Shown piece after piece: positions 9,505 through 17,890 of a stretch of 64,000 bases of DNA. The notes under the pieces are model-generated. The model was given only the letters and a program-made list of their open reading frames with translations, was not told the origin of the DNA and ran no database searches. Position 1 is the first letter of the stretch, and the number at the start of each line of letters is the position of its first letter. The position numbers and the translations under genes were made by a program. Location of the stretch: assembly GCA_003222395.1 (NCBI GenBank), contig QHWB01000035.1, positions 186,001 through 250,000 of the forward strand, written 5' to 3'. Source of the DNA: Acidobacteriota bacterium (GTDB taxonomy: Bacteria > Acidobacteriota > Vicinamibacteria > Vicinamibacterales > CAVVIG01).

Positions 9505-9966
9505 CTAGTGCGACGTCTTCTCCATCGGGCTCAGAATGACGAACCAGCTCTCGCAGTCCGTACGCGATCCGCCCGCCAGCGTCGCCGTGAACACCACGTT
9601 GAGCGACGGAATCTCCCAGCGCTGTTTCGCCCGACCCGAGTCGAGCGCCACCCGGTACGGCTTCAACAGGTTTTCCGGCGAATCGTGGTCGCGGTGCGCG
9701 TCCTGCACGCCCTTGAAGAGCGCGAACTCGCGGCGCGGTCCCATGTGCAGCTCGAACCGGTTTCCGTTGACGACGTGGTCGTAGATGCGCTCGGAGTACT
9801 GTCCGTCGCCCTCACGGCACGACTGCCAGTTTCCCTCGAGGATGCTGCGCGGATTATTCGAGAACGGGGTGAACTGCGACAGGCCCGGCGCCGGCGCCGC
9901 GGCGGCCGCGACGACGATCAACGGACCGGCAAGAACCCACGCGACTGTTCCGAGCTTCCGGCGCAC
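9505..9966 (-). CDS. Small secreted protein of unknown function
   Basis: A 153-residue protein starting at GTG (9964-9966) with AAAGGA upstream. Residues 1-30 look like a signal peptide (VAWVLAGPLIVVAAAAAPAPG). The mature part contains GNWQSCREGDGQYSERIYDH, FELHMGPRREFALF and SWFVILSPMEKTSH, with two cysteines that could form a disulfide. I do not recognise a family. It is followed, 97-160 nt on, by the phosphoesterase gene in the same direction, so it may be co-transcribed. Confidence 0.7.
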   Translation of the reverse strand: MRRKLGTVAWVLAGPLIVVAAAAAPAPGLSQFTPFSNNPRSILEGNWQSCREGDGQYSERIYDHVVNGNRFELHMGPRREFALFKGVQDAHRDHDSPENLLKPYRVALDSGRAKQRWEIPSLNVVFTATLAGGSRTDCESWFVILSPMEKTSH

Positions 9967-10061
9967 GGCGATCCTTTCATGAAGAGCCGTGAGAACATTC
10001 GCAGAATATCATCTTTTCGGCCGGCGTCGGCTGTACAGTTACCGCTCAAGGAGGAAAATCC

Positions 10062-10499
10062 ATGGCCGACCGCGTTCAGAATTACAAAAACCATGCGCGA
10101 CTGCTGCCGCCGTTTCACTTCTTCGTCATTCCGGTGCTTTTAGTCAACTCCCTGAATGAACTTCGGCACGTCGTACTCATGCCGTCGCGGCATTTCGCGT
10201 GGACGTTCATCGTCGCAGTCGCGCTGCTCGCGCTCGGCTTCCTTTCGCGCATCCAGACGCTGACGGTGCAGGATCGCGTCATCCGCCTCGAGATGCGGCA
10301 GCGCCTCGCGCAGTGTCTGCCGCCTGAGCTGCGCGACCGCATCACCGAGCTCAGTCACCGTCAACTCGTCGCGCTGCGCTTCGCGAGCGACGCCGAGCTC
10401 GCCGCGCTCGTGCGCGACGTGCTCGAGGGAAAGCTCGCAACGCAAAAAGAGATCAAGATGCGCGTCAAGGAGTGGCAACCGGACTGGCTGCGAGCGTAG
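10062..10499 (+). CDS. Small membrane protein, DUF6526-like
   Basis: A 145-residue protein with a very strong ribosome binding site (AAGGAGGAAAATCC before the ATG). Two membrane segments are visible: LPPFHFFVIPVLLVNSLNEL (about residues 15-34) and FAWTFIVAVALLALGFLSRI (about 45-64). A charged cytoplasmic helical tail follows (VIRLEMRQRLAQCLPPELRD .. EIKMRVKEWQPDWLRA). The pattern QNYKNHARLLPPFHF and the tail resemble the DUF6526 family, common in Acidobacteria and Bacteroidetes; the function is not known. It stands alone between minus-strand genes. Confidence 0.8.
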   Translation: MADRVQNYKNHARLLPPFHFFVIPVLLVNSLNELRHVVLMPSRHFAWTFIVAVALLALGFLSRIQTLTVQDRVIRLEMRQRLAQCLPPELRDRITELSHRQLVALRFASDAELAALVRDVLEGKLATQKEIKMRVKEWQPDWLRA

Positions 10500-10531
10500 A
10501 TCTTTTCTGGTTGCTGGGGGCTGGGGGCTGG

Positions 10532-11044
10532 TTATTTTTTAATCAGCCGCAGAATTTTGGGTGTGAGCATCCAGCGGAGATCGCCGGGGCCCGCCGGCGG
10601 AATCGAATCGAGATCGATTCGGCATACCGCGCCTTTCTTGAACTCGATCGGATGGCGCGATCCGATCAGGCGCGCGGCGAGCTCGCCCATCAGCGGCTCG
10701 TGGCCGACAAGCGCGATGCGTACCGCCTTGCGCGCGTGCTTCTCGAGGTCGGCGACGATCGCGGCGTAGCCGCCGTCGGGTGTCAGCGACTCGACGTTGA
10801 CAAGCGGCGGTTTCGAATCGCTGGCCGCCGCGACGATCTCCGCGGTCTGACGTGCGCGCACGAGCGGGCTCGTCAGCACGGCATCGAGCGTCACGCCGAC
10901 CCGCGCGAGCCCGTGCGCCGCTTTGCGCATCCGCGCGATGCCCTCTTCGGTGAGCGGCCGCTTGTTGTCGTCCGGCCACTTCTCGCCGCGCTCTTCGGCG
11001 ATCGCGTGTCGAATCAGGTACAGCTCGAAGGAACCACCCGCCAT
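10532..11044 (-). CDS. sixA: SixA-like phosphohistidine phosphatase (histidine phosphatase superfamily)
   Basis: A 170-residue phosphatase of the short SixA type. The catalytic RHG-type motif is LIRHAIAEERGE (residues 9-20), whose His would carry the phosphoryl group. The second-half catalytic signature is ALVGHEPLMGELAARLIG, supplying the other conserved His. DAVLTSPLVRARQTAEIV, with the phosphate-binding Arg, lies between. SixA proteins remove phosphate from histidines of phosphorelay proteins, but in many phyla they sit beside CHAD genes, as here (10 nt downstream of a CHAD gene), which points to a polyphosphate-related role instead. Substrate not resolvable from sequence. Confidence 0.88.
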   Translation of the reverse strand: MAGGSFELYLIRHAIAEERGEKWPDDNKRPLTEEGIARMRKAAHGLARVGVTLDAVLTSPLVRARQTAEIVAAASDSKPPLVNVESLTPDGGYAAIVADLEKHARKAVRIALVGHEPLMGELAARLIGSRHPIEFKKGAVCRIDLDSIPPAGPGDLRWMLTPKILRLIKK

Positions 11045-11054
11045 CGTCTGGTGT

Positions 11055-11996
11055 CTAGCCTGCGCGGCGCTCGCGTGGCACCGCGGCGCCGCGCTTCGCG
11101 CGCGTCTTCGGACCGGCGACAGCCGCGCTCGCCCGATCGTTCGCGCTCAGACGGTCCGCGAGCGCCTCGAGTCTCGGCCGCGCGCGCATGTACCGCGCGT
11201 GCAGGCGCCGGCAGTCGTCGTCGAGCGACCGCAGGAGCGCGTCGAGCGCGCGCCAGACGTTGACGCTCGGCGGCGCGAGCGTCGCCTGAACCTGGCGGAC
11301 GCGGTCGATCAGCGTTTGGATGTCGTGCATGCGGCCCAGCACGTTCTGCGCCGCACGGAGGACGCGCACGTCCGCCGCTCGATCGCTTGCCGTGATCTCC
11401 GCGGCGAGCTCGACGCTGTATCGCAGCTTTTTCGCCGCGATCCGCACGACGTGCAGCCGTTCGGGAAGATACACGGCGCCCGCCCTGCGCAGCGCCGACG
11501 CCGATCGCTCGGCGCGCCGGGCGACGCGCGCCTCGATCGCCCACCGCAGCGCCTTCCCTGGCTGTTCGTCTTCGCGGGCCAGCTCGGCGACCACGTCGTC
11601 GAGCTTCCGAGCCGTGCGCCGCAGGTCGCGCATCGATGCGTGCCCGAGCAATTGCTTCCGCGCGTCGTCGCGCATCTTGGCGACCGCCACCGCGACGCGG
11701 CCCAGCGCGGCTGCGTGCTCGCGGCGAGAATCATGCAGCTCGTCTATCAGGAGCAGCAGCACGTCGAGCTCGCGCACGGTTCCGAGACGCAACGTCGTTT
11801 TCTTGAGACGGCGGATGAGTTTGCGAGCTGTTAGACCCTCGATACACAGAATCGGCAGAATCTCACGGAGCCGCCGGGTTGCGACGCGCGCCCGATGCAG
11901 CGCCCGCACGTCGCCCTGTTCGAGGCCGCGAAGCGCTCGCGAGAAGCGGTCGGCGCGGGTGCGGAGAAGCTCGCAGCGGACGGTTCCAGCGGACAT
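11055..11996 (-). CDS. CHAD domain protein (polyphosphate-binding helical domain)
   Basis: A roughly 313-residue all-helical protein rich in Arg and His, typical of CHAD domains, which bind polyphosphate through conserved histidines and basic residues. The diagnostic opening VRALHRARVATRRLREILPI is present near the N-terminus (about residues 30-50). A second His/basic segment follows (PERLHVVRIAAKKLRYSVEL, about 195-215), and the tail is basic. I start at the ATG at 11994-11996; a GTG at 12006-12008 is also possible. It is transcribed with the SixA-like gene and diverges from the Ppx gene with under 40 nt between, so co-regulation is likely. Confidence 0.9.
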   Translation of the reverse strand: MSAGTVRCELLRTRADRFSRALRGLEQGDVRALHRARVATRRLREILPILCIEGLTARKLIRRLKKTTLRLGTVRELDVLLLLIDELHDSRREHAAALGRVAVAVAKMRDDARKQLLGHASMRDLRRTARKLDDVVAELAREDEQPGKALRWAIEARVARRAERSASALRRAGAVYLPERLHVVRIAAKKLRYSVELAAEITASDRAADVRVLRAAQNVLGRMHDIQTLIDRVRQVQATLAPPSVNVWRALDALLRSLDDDCRRLHARYMRARPRLEALADRLSANDRASAAVAGPKTRAKRGAAVPRERRAG

Positions 11997-12034
11997 CGTT
12001 AGGCGCACGCCGAAACCGTGATTATAGTGGACAC

Positions 12035-13822
12035 ATGCGGATAGCGGCCATCGACATCGGCACCAACTCTATCCACATGATAGTGGTGCAAATACGGCCG
12101 GACCTTTCCTTCGAGATCATCGATCGCGAAAAGGAAATGGTGCGCCTCGGCGCCGGCGGTCTCGACGGTCGCGCGCTCACGCCTGAGGCAATGCATGCCG
12201 CGCTCCAGGTGCTGTCCAAATTCAGGCGTCTGGCCGAATCGCACCGCGTTGAAGATGTGGTAGCCGTCGCGACGAGCGCCGTGCGCGAAGCGGAGAACGG
12301 CGGCGAATTCCTGCAGACAGTCCATCGAGAAACCGGCGTTCGGCCTCGCGTGATCTCCGGCACGGAGGAAGCACGGCTCATCCATTCCGCCGCCGTGTAC
12401 AGCGTCGGCGTCCCTCGTGATATCGCCGTCGTCGTCGACATCGGCGGCGGCAGCGTCGAAGTCACGCGCGGCAGCGGCACCGCCATCGACCTCGGACGCA
12501 GCTTCAAGCTCGGCGTCATCCGACTGACCGAACGCTTCGTCAAGAGCGATCCCATCGAGGCGCGCGACGAACGCAAGCTCGTGCGCCACATCAACGCGGA
12601 AATCGGGAAATACCTCGATCAGATCGCGCGCGCCGGCTCCGACCGGGTCATCGGCACATCCGGCACCATTCTCAGCGTTGGCGCCGTCGTCTCGGCTTCG
12701 GAACGGCGAGGCGAGGCCGCGGCGCTGCGCAATCGCCGCATCGCCGCGAAGCAGGTACGCCGCCTCCGCAAGGAACTCGCCGCGATGACGCTCGAGCAGC
12801 GGCTGCGCGTGCCCGGCCTCGAACCGCGGCGTGCCGATCTCGTCGTCGCCGGCGTGGTGCTCGTCGACGAAATCCTCCGTCGGCTCGGCGCAGAGGAGCT
12901 CACGCTGTGCGACCTGTCGCTGCGTGAAGGGCTCGTGCTCGATTACATCGCGCAGCATCGGAAGCAGATCGCGCAGGCGGATCGCTATCCGGACGTGCGC
13001 CGCCGGAGTGTCTTCGAGCTAGCCGAGCGATGCAACTTCTGGCCGGACCACGCGCATCAGGTGGCGCGCCTCGCCGTCGCCCTCTTCGATCAGACGCGCG
13101 CGATTCACGGTCTGACCGATCGCGAGCGCGATTGGCTGGAGTACGCGTCGATCCTGCACGATCTCGGCGTCCATATCAGCTACGAGCGCCATCACAAACA
13201 CTCGTACTACCTGATCAAGAACGGGGACCTTCGCGGTTTCGAGCCCGAAGAAGTGGAAGCGATCGCGCTCATCGCGCGCTATCACCGTCAGGGTGCGCCG
13301 AAGCGGCGCCATGACGAGTTCGGAACACTCGGACGCCGGATGCGGCGCACGGTGCGCACGCTCGCCGCCTTGGTGCGCCTAGCCGAGAGCCTGGATCGCA
13401 GCCACACCCAGGTCATCAGCACGATCGAGCTGCACGACCGCGGCGACGACGATCTGCTGCAGATCCGCACCGCGGGCGATGCGGAACTGGAGCTCTGGAC
13501 CGCGATGCGTCACGCCGCGCCGTTCGAACGTCTCACAGGAAAGCCGCTCCGGATCGAGGTCGGCTCCGTCACCTATGCTGAACAACCTCACGCAACCGCA
13601 CGAGTATCCGGGCAAGCTGTTCGTCGTCGAGGGCATCGACGGCTCGGGCAAGACGACGCAGCTGGCGCTGCTGGCGAAGTGGTTGAGCGCAGAAGGACAC
13701 CGCGTCTTCGTCACCGAATGGAACTCGTCCGCCCTCGTCAAGGCGGCGACCAAGACCGGCAAGAAGAAAAACGCGCTCACCCCGATGACGTTCAGCCTGC
13801 TGCACGCGACGGACTTCGCTGA
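12035..13822 (+). CDS. ppx: Exopolyphosphatase / pppGpp phosphohydrolase (Ppx/GppA) with HD domain
   Basis: The ATG at 12035 opens MRIAAIDIGTNSIHMIVVQI, the first phosphate-binding loop of the Ppx/GppA (ASKHA) fold. The second is VVVDIGGGSVEVTRG (about residues 130-144), and RVIGTSGTILSVGAVV follows near 205. A C-terminal HD-type domain is present (HAHQVARLAVALFDQ, EYASILHDLGVHISYERHHK). Ppx/GppA enzymes hydrolyse polyphosphate ends or pppGpp. Recognisable homology ends near residue 513, but the frame stays open to 13822, running about 248 nt into the next gene in another frame; the extra 80 residues look like an out-of-frame reading. Either a stop was lost or there is a sequence error near 13575. 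Confidence 0.9.
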   Translation: MRIAAIDIGTNSIHMIVVQIRPDLSFEIIDREKEMVRLGAGGLDGRALTPEAMHAALQVLSKFRRLAESHRVEDVVAVATSAVREAENGGEFLQTVHRETGVRPRVISGTEEARLIHSAAVYSVGVPRDIAVVVDIGGGSVEVTRGSGTAIDLGRSFKLGVIRLTERFVKSDPIEARDERKLVRHINAEIGKYLDQIARAGSDRVIGTSGTILSVGAVVSASERRGEAAALRNRRIAAKQVRRLRKELAAMTLEQRLRVPGLEPRRADLVVAGVVLVDEILRRLGAEELTLCDLSLREGLVLDYIAQHRKQIAQADRYPDVRRRSVFELAERCNFWPDHAHQVARLAVALFDQTRAIHGLTDRERDWLEYASILHDLGVHISYERHHKHSYYLIKNGDLRGFEPEEVEAIALIARYHRQGAPKRRHDEFGTLGRRMRRTVRTLAALVRLAESLDRSHTQVISTIELHDRGDDDLLQIRTAGDAELELWTAMRHAAPFERLTGKPLRIEVGSVTYAEQPHATARVSGQAVRRRGHRRLGQDDAAGAAGEVVERRRTPRLRHRMELVRPRQGGDQDRQEEKRAHPDDVQPAARDGLR

Positions 13823-14276
13823 CCGGCTGCTGTACAAAATCATCCCGCCGCTGAAGGCCGGCATGGTCGTCCTGGCGGATCGCTACGCCTACACCGCGTT
13901 CGCGCGCGATGCCACGCGGGGCGTCGATCGGCAATGGGTCCGCGAGCTGTACAGCTTCGCGGTGCGTCCCGACCTCTCGCTTTACTTTCGCGTCCCCATC
14001 GACGTGTCTGTCGACCGGCTCCTGGCGCGTCGCATGAAGCTCAAGTTTTACGAGGCAGGCATGGACTTGGGATGGAGCACCAGCCCGGTCGAGAGCTTCA
14101 AGCTGTTTCAGGGCAAGGTGCTGGAGGAGTACGATCATCTGGTGCAGGAATTCGGCCTGCAGGTGATCGAGGCCGCCGGCAGCATTACGGATCAGCAGCG
14201 GCTGGTCCGTATGCTGGTTTCGCAGCAGGTCCAGATGACCCGCAGCGTCGAAATGAGCGATGACGAATCCATCTGA
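13575..14276 (+). CDS. Thymidylate-kinase-like P-loop kinase, copy 1
   Basis: A 233-residue P-loop protein of the thymidylate kinase fold. I start at ATG 13575 (MLNNLTQPHEYPGKLFVVEG), just after the recognisable end of Ppx. The Walker A motif is intact (GIDGSGKTTQ, about residues 19-28) and the DR motif is ADRYAYTAFARDATRG. The REPGGT-type motif expected after the P-loop in true dTMP kinases is missing; VTEWNSSALVK occupies the place. It may therefore act on something other than dTMP. Position behind ppx, and the structural kinship of PPK2 polyphosphate kinases with thymidylate kinase, make a polyphosphate or nucleotide role plausible. Confidence 0.8.
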   Translation: MLNNLTQPHEYPGKLFVVEGIDGSGKTTQLALLAKWLSAEGHRVFVTEWNSSALVKAATKTGKKKNALTPMTFSLLHATDFADRLLYKIIPPLKAGMVVLADRYAYTAFARDATRGVDRQWVRELYSFAVRPDLSLYFRVPIDVSVDRLLARRMKLKFYEAGMDLGWSTSPVESFKLFQGKVLEEYDHLVQEFGLQVIEAAGSITDQQRLVRMLVSQQVQMTRSVEMSDDESI

Positions 14277-15033
14277 CGCATCCGCGTCGGAGCAGCCCGG
14301 CGCCAACGGCCAGAGCCTGGCCGGGCGGTATTACGGCCGGTCCATACCCTACCTTCCGATCGACGGCTATCCGGGGAAGCTCTTCGTGGTGGAAGGGACA
14401 GACGGCGTCGGCCGGTCCACGCAGATCCAGCTGCTTCGTGAATGGCTCGAGGTGAAAGGCTACGGCGTCGTCGAAACCGGCTGGACGCGTTCGCCTCTGA
14501 TGCAGCCGACGATTGAGATCGCCAAATCGAGCAACACGCTGAACAAGCTGACGTTCGTACTGCTGTACGCGACCGACTTCGCCGATCGGCTGGAGAAGGA
14601 GATCATCCCGGCGCTGAAAGCCGGTTTCGTGGTGCTGTCGGATCGCTACATCTTTACCGCGCTCGCGCGCGCCGGCGTCCGCGGCGTCGATCGCCAGTGG
14701 CTACGGAACCTTTATGGCTTTGCGATCGCGCCGCACATCGTGTTCTACCTGAACATCGACGTGAAGACGCTGAGCCGGCGCGTCCTCGAATCGCGCGGGA
14801 TGGACTTCTGGGAATCGGGGATGGATCTGAAGACCGGCGACGACATCTACGACAGCTTCCGCGCGTATCAACGAAGCCTGCTGCGCGAATACAGCTCGAT
14901 GGCCGACGAGTTCCACTTCCGTGTCGTCGACGCCCGACGCTCCATCGATCGGATCCAGGACGAACTGCGCCGCCAGGTGGCCGCGTACCTCGAACCCGCA
15001 GAGAAGCCCACGGAACCAGCCTTAGCACGATAA
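14260..15033 (+). CDS. Thymidylate-kinase-like protein, copy 2, with altered Walker A
   Basis: A 257-residue paralogue of the preceding protein; the genes overlap by 17 nt. It adds about 35 residues at the N-terminus (MTNPSDASASEQPGANGQSL..) before the shared YPGKLFVVEG. The Walker A loop reads GTDGVGRSTQ, so the lysine that normally binds the nucleotide phosphates is arginine. The DR motif (SDRYIFTALARAGVRGVDRQ) and the C-terminal half are well conserved with copy 1. Copy 1 as the active subunit and copy 2 as a regulatory or substrate-binding partner is one reading; Arg-tolerant activity is another. No REPG motif here either. Confidence 0.8.
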   Translation: MTNPSDASASEQPGANGQSLAGRYYGRSIPYLPIDGYPGKLFVVEGTDGVGRSTQIQLLREWLEVKGYGVVETGWTRSPLMQPTIEIAKSSNTLNKLTFVLLYATDFADRLEKEIIPALKAGFVVLSDRYIFTALARAGVRGVDRQWLRNLYGFAIAPHIVFYLNIDVKTLSRRVLESRGMDFWESGMDLKTGDDIYDSFRAYQRSLLREYSSMADEFHFRVVDARRSIDRIQDELRRQVAAYLEPAEKPTEPALAR

Positions 15034-15034
15034 C

Positions 15035-15312
15035 CGCTCGCCTGAAAGGCTCGCGCTACACGAACGTGAGGCCATCGTGGTCGCTCTTTCCAGGCGGTCG
15101 GTAGCGTGAGCCTTTCAGGCGTCAGTACCGCGAACCTTTCAGGCAGTCAGTAGCGCGAGCCTTTCAGGCGAGCGAGTCAGTAGCGCGAGCCTTTCAGGCG
15201 TCAGTAGCGCGAGCCTTTCAGGCGAGCGAGTCAGTAGCGCGAGCCTTTCAGGCAGTCAGTAGCGCGAGCCTTTCAAGCAGTCAGTAGCGCGAGCCTTTCA
15301 GGCGAGCGAGTC
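15035..15312. repeat. Family-1 mini-hairpin array (one inverted, eight direct copies)
   Basis: An inverted copy at 15035-15059 stands 2 nt after the stop of the second kinase-like gene. From 15101 to 15312 come eight direct copies of GCGCGAGCCTTTCAGGC, with short spacers alternating between GAGCGAGTCA, GTCA and AGTCA. One copy is GTACCGCGAACCTTTCAGGC and one has TCAAGC. The array fills the space between two convergent genes and may serve as a terminator. Spacers are near-identical and short, so it is not a CRISPR. Confidence 0.9.
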
Positions 15313-15334
15313 TGCGCGTCGGACGAACCGGGCG

Positions 15335-17890
15335 TCAGAACCGATACCGGAGCGACACCTGCGCCGTGCGCGGCGCACGCGCGATGTTCGCGCGGCCGAA
15401 CAGCGGCGATGTGATCACTCCGACGTACGTCGTCGGGTTGACGCGATCGAACGCGTTGAACAGATCGATTGTCAGCTCCAGATTGTCGGTCTGCTCACGT
15501 TTCGCTGACTGGGGATCTTCGGACGGCGGTCGCGGCGCGCGGAAGACTGTGGTAAACCGCAAATCGAGTTGCGCGAACGCCGGCCCGCTCCCGGTATTTC
15601 GTCCGACACCTTCGGGGCGATCGTTGACGACGAGATCGTGATTGGTATCGCTGCCGAGCGTGATGTTGAACGGCGCGCCGCTGTACGCCGTCAGGACGGC
15701 GCCGAGCCGAAGTCGATCCTTCTTCCATCCATACGTCCCTGCGACGTTCAGCCTGTGACGGCGGTCGAAATCTGCCCGGCCGCGCTCGCCGGCCATGGTG
15801 ACGCTGTCGGCCGGCAGAGCGAACACGCCCGACGCATCGTCAATGCTCTTCGAGAGCGTGTACTGCGCCGTGCCGCGGAACGCCGCGAATCGGCCTCTGA
15901 ACGTGACCGTCACCGCGTCGGTGCGGCTCTCGCCGGTCGACTGGATTTCGAAGACGTTCAGCCGCGACGGATCGGGACGCTGGAGCGATCCGGGCAACGG
16001 GGCGTTCACGTCGCGCGCGCGAAACACGTGCGCGGTCCGCAGAAGGAGGTATTCCGCGGTCACGGTGCTCCGCCCGCCGATCGGCCGCTCCACGCTCGCG
16101 CTCGCCTGCGCCGTTCGTGGCAATTCCAGCGAATTGGCGAGCGTCCACTGCGCTGCCGGACCGCCTGCCATCGCGCCGGCTGGCGGCGGCACCGGGTACG
16201 ACGGATTGGTCATCGCCATCTCGCGCAGACCCGTTGGACCGAAGAGCAGCGATCGCCCGAGCGCTTCCTGCGGGAGCGACTGGTAGAACAGCCCGACGCC
16301 GCTCCGGATTACGGTTCGGCCGCCGCCCGGCGCGAACGCCACGGTGATTCGCGGCGCGACATTGTTCCGGTCCGCGACGTGCCGCTCGATGTCGTACCGA
16401 ACGCCGGCCGTCACGCCCACCGAGCCCGTCGGCCTGAAGTTCGTCTCGGCGAAGACGTCGGCCTCGACATCGCTGAAGGCGACCTCGCTCGGACCACTGC
16501 GGCGCGAGAAAAGGAACGGCCTGCCGAGCGACACGTCGGCGAGCGACTGAAACCGATAGATGCCACCGAAGTTGCTCGCATCGCCCGCGTCGCCCCAGCG
16601 CGACTTGACGCGTCCGCCGATGCGGACCGGGTGAGCCGCAACGGTCAACGCCAACGTATCCTGCGCCTGGAACGTCGTCGATCGGTTGCTCGACGCTTCC
16701 TGCGCAGGACCGCCGACGAACGCGCCGGCGACGATCAGCGCCGGCGACTGTGCCGGTCGGCCATCGTCGCGCCGCGTATTCGCGCCCTCGACGCGGAAAT
16801 CGTTCAGCCCGCCGCCGACAACGCGGTGGTCGTTGACCTGGATGCGGTGCCGCCGCTCGATCGTCTGGTACGCCTGCTCGGCGAGGCGAAACCCGCCGAC
16901 GCCGCGATTTCGCTCGGTGTCGTCGAACAGGTCGTAGCGCAGCGTCACCGCGTCGGTCTGGTTGTGGCGGAAATCGACGCGTCCGAGAACGGTGCTGCGG
17001 CGCTCCGGCGTCGCGACGTTCTGCGACACGGGGCCGGCCGGCGTGCGCGCGTTGACGATGGCGCTGTCGTCGTCGATGAGGTGCTGGGCGCTGACGAAGA
17101 ACGACCACGCCTTCGCGAGAAGCGGACCGCCGAGCGTCCCTTCGTTCAACGCGCGCGTAAGATCGGGCTTCGAAGCGGCGAAGGCGTTGGTCGCCTGCAG
17201 CGCGGAGTCGTGGAAGAACACCGCTCCGCTGCCGTGATAGAAACGGCGCGATCCACGCTCCGTTTCGACCTCGACGCGCGCCTTTCCCGGGCTCTTGAAC
17301 TCGACGGAGTACGGATTCCGATTGATCACGAGGCGGTGGATCGCGGAGGCGGGCACTGCGGCGCTGTCGGTCTCCACGCCGTCGACGACAAGGGAGACGC
17401 CGCCGGTCGGCGACGCGGCGGTGAAATTGTCCACGATCGCCTTGAGATCCTGCGCGTCGGTCGGCAGCCGGCGAATCGTCTCCGGATCGAGCTCGAACGC
17501 GTCGGCATTCTTCGTCGGCGCGAGCACGCTGCCCGACGCCTCCGCCGACACAGTGACCTCCTCGTCGAAGCCGATCTTCAACCGAATCGTGAGCGGTTCG
17601 CGCGCGTCGCCAACGGTGACGCGCATGTCCGCCGGCAGGAATCCGGCCAGCTCGACGTGAATCGTCGCGGCGCCGGGAAGCACATTCGGAAACATGAAGG
17701 TGCCGGTCGGACCGGTCGTCGCCTCGCGCGGCGCGCCGCCCGGCGCCGATGCGAGGACCACCATTGCGCCCGGCAGCGCGCCTCCCGAGTCGTCGACGAC
17801 GATTCCTTGCATCGTGACGGCCTGCGCGCGCGCGATCGCCGGAACGGCGAGGATCGACGCCGCGAGAAGACTTGCTTCGAGCCGTTTCAC
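15335..17890 (-). CDS. TonB-dependent receptor with carboxypeptidase-regulatory domain
   Basis: Predicted 851-residue outer-membrane receptor, last gene of the glycan operon. I start at GTG 17888-17890 (VKRLEASLLAASILAVPAIA), preceded by GAGGTG and overlapping the deacetylase stop as GTGA. After the signal peptide comes a carboxypeptidase-regulatory sandwich (about 24-110: MQGIVVDDSGGALPGAMVVL). A plug-like region follows (KAIVDNFTAASPTGGVSLVV), then a barrel ending in RTAQVSLRYRF with a terminal aromatic. It is shorter than the first receptor in this window. Translational coupling to the deacetylase suggests it handles the same polymer or a fragment of it, possibly retrieval or surface docking. 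Confidence 0.88.
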   Translation of the reverse strand: MKRLEASLLAASILAVPAIARAQAVTMQGIVVDDSGGALPGAMVVLASAPGGAPREATTGPTGTFMFPNVLPGAATIHVELAGFLPADMRVTVGDAREPLTIRLKIGFDEEVTVSAEASGSVLAPTKNADAFELDPETIRRLPTDAQDLKAIVDNFTAASPTGGVSLVVDGVETDSAAVPASAIHRLVINRNPYSVEFKSPGKARVEVETERGSRRFYHGSGAVFFHDSALQATNAFAASKPDLTRALNEGTLGGPLLAKAWSFFVSAQHLIDDDSAIVNARTPAGPVSQNVATPERRSTVLGRVDFRHNQTDAVTLRYDLFDDTERNRGVGGFRLAEQAYQTIERRHRIQVNDHRVVGGGLNDFRVEGANTRRDDGRPAQSPALIVAGAFVGGPAQEASSNRSTTFQAQDTLALTVAAHPVRIGGRVKSRWGDAGDASNFGGIYRFQSLADVSLGRPFLFSRRSGPSEVAFSDVEADVFAETNFRPTGSVGVTAGVRYDIERHVADRNNVAPRITVAFAPGGGRTVIRSGVGLFYQSLPQEALGRSLLFGPTGLREMAMTNPSYPVPPPAGAMAGGPAAQWTLANSLELPRTAQASASVERPIGGRSTVTAEYLLLRTAHVFRARDVNAPLPGSLQRPDPSRLNVFEIQSTGESRTDAVTVTFRGRFAAFRGTAQYTLSKSIDDASGVFALPADSVTMAGERGRADFDRRHRLNVAGTYGWKKDRLRLGAVLTAYSGAPFNITLGSDTNHDLVVNDRPEGVGRNTGSGPAFAQLDLRFTTVFRAPRPPSEDPQSAKREQTDNLELTIDLFNAFDRVNPTTYVGVITSPLFGRANIARAPRTAQVSLRYRF

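Noticed and set aside
15101-15312. Regular repeats that could look like a CRISPR array (also at 44.0 and 49.6 kb)
   Set aside because: The repeats are hairpins with short, nearly identical spacers and there are no cas genes in the window.
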